DNA of 7,012 bases. Origin: an uncultured Rhodospirillales bacterium. GTDB lineage: Bacteria > Pseudomonadota > Alphaproteobacteria > Rhodospirillales > 2-02-FULL-58-16. Below the pieces are notes generated by a model. It was given only the letters and a program-made list of their open reading frames with translations, did no database searches and was not told the origin of the DNA. The stretch covers positions 1 to 7,012 of the forward strand of contig CAJXGZ010000125.1 in the NCBI GenBank assembly GCA_913053795.1. Reading direction: 5' to 3'. The translations under genes were made by a program, and so were the position numbers. Positions 5,507 through 7,012 of the stretch are shown one piece after another; position 1 is the first letter of the stretch; the number at the start of each line of letters is the position of its first letter.

Positions 5507-6118
5507 ATGCAAAAATTCACCACGCTCACCGGCGTTGCGGCGCCCTTGGATATGATCAATGTGGACACCGACATGATCATCCCCAAGCAGTTCCTGAAAA
5601 CCATCAAGCGCACGGGCCTCGGGGCCAACCTGTTTGATGAGTTGCGTTTTAACGCCGACGGCTCGGAGAAGCCGGACTTCGTGCTCAACAAACCGGCCTA
5701 CCGCCAAGCGGCCCTTCTCATCGCCGGTGAAAACTTCGGCTGCGGCTCGTCGCGCGAACATGCGCCGTGGGCGCTTTTGGACTTCGGCTTGCTCTGCATC
5801 ATCGCGCCAAGCTTCGCCGACATCTTCTACAACAACTGCTTCAAGAACGGCATTCTGCCCATCAGGCTCGCCAAGGAAGAGGTGGCCGAGATCATGGCGG
5901 AAGCCAAGGGCGGCGCCAACGCCACATTCACGGTGGACCTGGAAAAACAGGAGATCGCCCGCCCCAGCGGCGAAACCACCGCCTTTGACATTGACCCCTT
6001 CCGCAAGCATTGCCTGATCAACGGCCTGGACGACATCGGGCAGACTATGGAAAAGTCTGAAAAGATACGCCTTTTCGAGGAAAAGCGGAAAGTCACCATG
6101 CCTTGGTTGCACATTTAA
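5507..6118 (+). CDS. leuD: 3-isopropylmalate dehydratase small subunit LeuD
   Basis: LeuD is the swivel-domain partner that completes the isopropylmalate isomerase active site with LeuC. The protein is 203 aa, typical for the proteobacterial form. Motifs are NVDTDMIIPKQFLK (18–31), GENFGCGSSREHAPWAL (74–90, the substrate-binding loop), IAPSFADIFYNNCFKNGILPI, and the C-terminal DIDPFRKHCLINGLDDIGQT. The ATG lies 6 bp after the leuC TAA. AAGGA at 5499–5503 overlaps that stop, with a short 3-bp spacer, so translation may depend on ribosomes finishing leuC. A terminator-like hairpin follows 9 bp after the leuD stop. A long open frame runs antisense across leuC and leuD; it is a by-product of GC bias. 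Confidence 0.98.
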   Translation: MQKFTTLTGVAAPLDMINVDTDMIIPKQFLKTIKRTGLGANLFDELRFNADGSEKPDFVLNKPAYRQAALLIAGENFGCGSSREHAPWALLDFGLLCIIAPSFADIFYNNCFKNGILPIRLAKEEVAEIMAEAKGGANATFTVDLEKQEIARPSGETTAFDIDPFRKHCLINGLDDIGQTMEKSEKIRLFEEKRKVTMPWLHI

Positions 6119-6127
6119 GAACGCTAA

Positions 6128-6161
6128 TTATTGCCGGTTTCACGGCAATAAAATTTGTTTT
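6128..6161 (+). terminator. Probable Rho-independent terminator after leuCD
   Basis: TTATTGCCG (6128–6136) pairs perfectly with CGGCAATAA (6143–6151) around a 6-base loop. The hairpin is followed by AATTTGTTTT, an interrupted T-tract. It begins 9 bp after the leuD stop. The 9-bp stem is only moderately GC-rich and the T-tract is imperfect, so termination may be partial, allowing some read-through into leuB. Confidence 0.6.
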
Positions 6162-6202
6162 GACGCGCTTGGAGCTCGGGGTGTATCAAGTCAAATTATA
6201 AT
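6160..6202 (+). promoter_or_regulatory. Candidate leuB promoter region
   Basis: TTGACG (6160–6165, five of six to the sigma-70 –35 consensus) is followed after 18 bp by TATCAA (6184–6189, four of six to the –10). A perfect TATAAT lies at 6197–6202 inside the palindrome AATTATAATT, but nothing like a –35 sits 16–18 bp before it. TACAAT at 6222–6227 is a third –10-like hexamer. The tract 6181–6256 is far more AT-rich than its surroundings. Which hexamers are used cannot be settled from sequence alone. Confidence 0.4.
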
Positions 6203-6256
6203 TAAAAATAGCGTGATTGCGTACAATTTAGAACGTCTCAAAAAGGAAAATAATAA

Positions 6257-7012
6257 ATGGCCTCTAATAAAAAACTCCTTTTTCTTCCAGGAGACGGCAT
6301 CGGCCCCGAGGTCATGAACCAATTGCGCCGCGTCATCTCCGTTCTCGCCAAGAAGCGAAAAATCTCCTTCGACATCACGGAAGGGCTGGTCGGCGGCGCC
6401 TCCATCGACGCCCATGGAACGCCCCTAACCGAGGAAACCATCGCCCAGGCGCAAGCCGCGGACGCGGTGTTTCTGGGCGCCGTCGGCGGGCCGAAGTGGG
6501 ACGACCTTCCCTTCCATATGAAACCGGAACGGGGGCTGTTGGGCCTGCGCAAGGAATTGGGTCTGTTCGCCAACCTGCGCCCGGCGGTGGTGTTCGATTC
6601 CATGTCCGAGGCTTCCAGCTTGAAGACGGAAGTGATCAAGGGCCTGGACATCATGATTATCCGCGAGCTTACCGGCGGCATCTATTTCGGCGCGCCCAAG
6701 GGCATTGAGGACATTCCCGGCGGCGGCCGCAAGGGCTACAACACCCTGGTCTATACGACCGCCGAGATCGAGCGCATCGCCCGCGTCGCTTTCGACTTGG
6801 CCATGAAGCGCGGCAAGCGCGTGTGCTCGGTGGATAAGGCCAACGTGCTGGACAGCATGGTGTTGTGGCGCGAGGAAGTGGTGCGTGTCGCCGCCGACTA
6901 CCCCGAGGTGACGCTCAGCCACATGTACGTGGACAACGCCGCCATGCAGTTGGTGCGCGACCCCAAACAGTTCGACGTGATCCTCACCGGCAACATGTTC
7001 GGCGATATCCTA
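6257..7012 (+). CDS. leuB: 3-isopropylmalate dehydrogenase LeuB, 3′ end outside window
   Basis: LeuB oxidises 3-isopropylmalate with NAD+ to a product that decarboxylates to 2-oxoisocaproate, the step after LeuCD. The frame is open from ATG 6257 to the window edge, giving 252 codons of an expected 350–370. Visible motifs are LLFLPGDGIGPEV (7–19), GAVGGPKWDD (74–83), GLLGLRKELGLFANLRP with its substrate-binding arginines, RELTGGIYFG (136–145, Tyr143 probably catalytic), SVDKANVL with Lys194, and MYVDNAAMQL with Asp226, a metal ligand position. It ends in GNMFGDIL, where the family continues SDE. GGPKWDDLP and the Leu/Arg-rich helix distinguish it from isocitrate and tartrate dehydrogenases. 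AAGGA at 6243–6247 lies 9 bp before the ATG. A 138-bp gap with terminator and promoter-like signals separates it from leuD. Confidence 0.96.
   Translation, partial: MASNKKLLFLPGDGIGPEVMNQLRRVISVLAKKRKISFDITEGLVGGASIDAHGTPLTEETIAQAQAADAVFLGAVGGPKWDDLPFHMKPERGLLGLRKELGLFANLRPAVVFDSMSEASSLKTEVIKGLDIMIIRELTGGIYFGAPKGIEDIPGGGRKGYNTLVYTTAEIERIARVAFDLAMKRGKRVCSVDKANVLDSMVLWREEVVRVAADYPEVTLSHMYVDNAAMQLVRDPKQFDVILTGNMFGDIL

Noticed and set aside
4454..6112. 552-codon open frame on the minus strand across leuC and leuD
   Set aside because: It lies fully antisense to two clearly recognised enzymes. Its translation is rich in Gly/Ala/His/Arg/Val with no domain I recognise, as expected from GC-biased third positions.
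1..7012. A novel defence, mobile or biosynthetic system
   Set aside because: Every supported gene belongs to a well-known core family in a familiar order, and no gap is large enough to hide another gene.

Overview
This window looks like ordinary core chromosome from an alphaproteobacterium. The order ffh–rpsP–rimM–trmD–rplS followed by leuC–leuD–leuB is an arrangement I associate with that class. The S16 and L19 proteins also carry the low-complexity C-terminal tails often seen there. Coding DNA is GC-rich with a strong bias for G/C at third positions, which explains the long open frames on the opposite strand. Genus-level placement is not possible by eye; a Rhodospirillales-like or uncultured relative is a guess. 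All supported genes are on the + strand.

Region 1 (1–95) is a perfect 19-bp T-rich tandem repeat running off the left edge and ending 18 bp before the ffh start. Region 2 (114–3859) is a tightly packed translation and protein-targeting cluster: ffh (SRP GTPase), rpsP (S16), rimM (16S processing factor for the 30S head), trmD (tRNA m1G37 methyltransferase) and rplS (L19). rimM/trmD overlap as GTGA. trmD/rplS overlap as ATGA or sit a few bases apart, depending on the L19 start. Both arrangements point to translational coupling. S16 ends in a very acidic repeat-built tail and L19 in a very basic one.

Region 3 (3860–4093) is intergenic and holds a 72-bp inverted pair of hairpin repeats of the common proteobacterial 'ATTCCCGC…GCGGGAAT' type. 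Region 4 (4094–6118) encodes the two subunits of isopropylmalate isomerase, leuC and leuD. Region 5 (6119–6256) is AT-rich, with a terminator-like hairpin and promoter-like hexamers. Region 6 (6257–7012) is the first 252 codons of leuB (3-isopropylmalate dehydrogenase), cut by the window's right edge. LeuCD and LeuB catalyse consecutive steps of leucine biosynthesis: 2-isopropylmalate to 3-isopropylmalate to 2-oxoisocaproate after decarboxylation.

I found no mobile element, CRISPR array, defence system, tRNA/rRNA or unknown gene. The points worth a second look are small-scale: the T-rich minisatellite before ffh, the tandem repeats in rpsP, an in-frame 19-bp duplication inside ffh, a Glu where model TrmDs have the catalytic Asp, and a stem-preserving difference between the two arms of the intergenic repeat.
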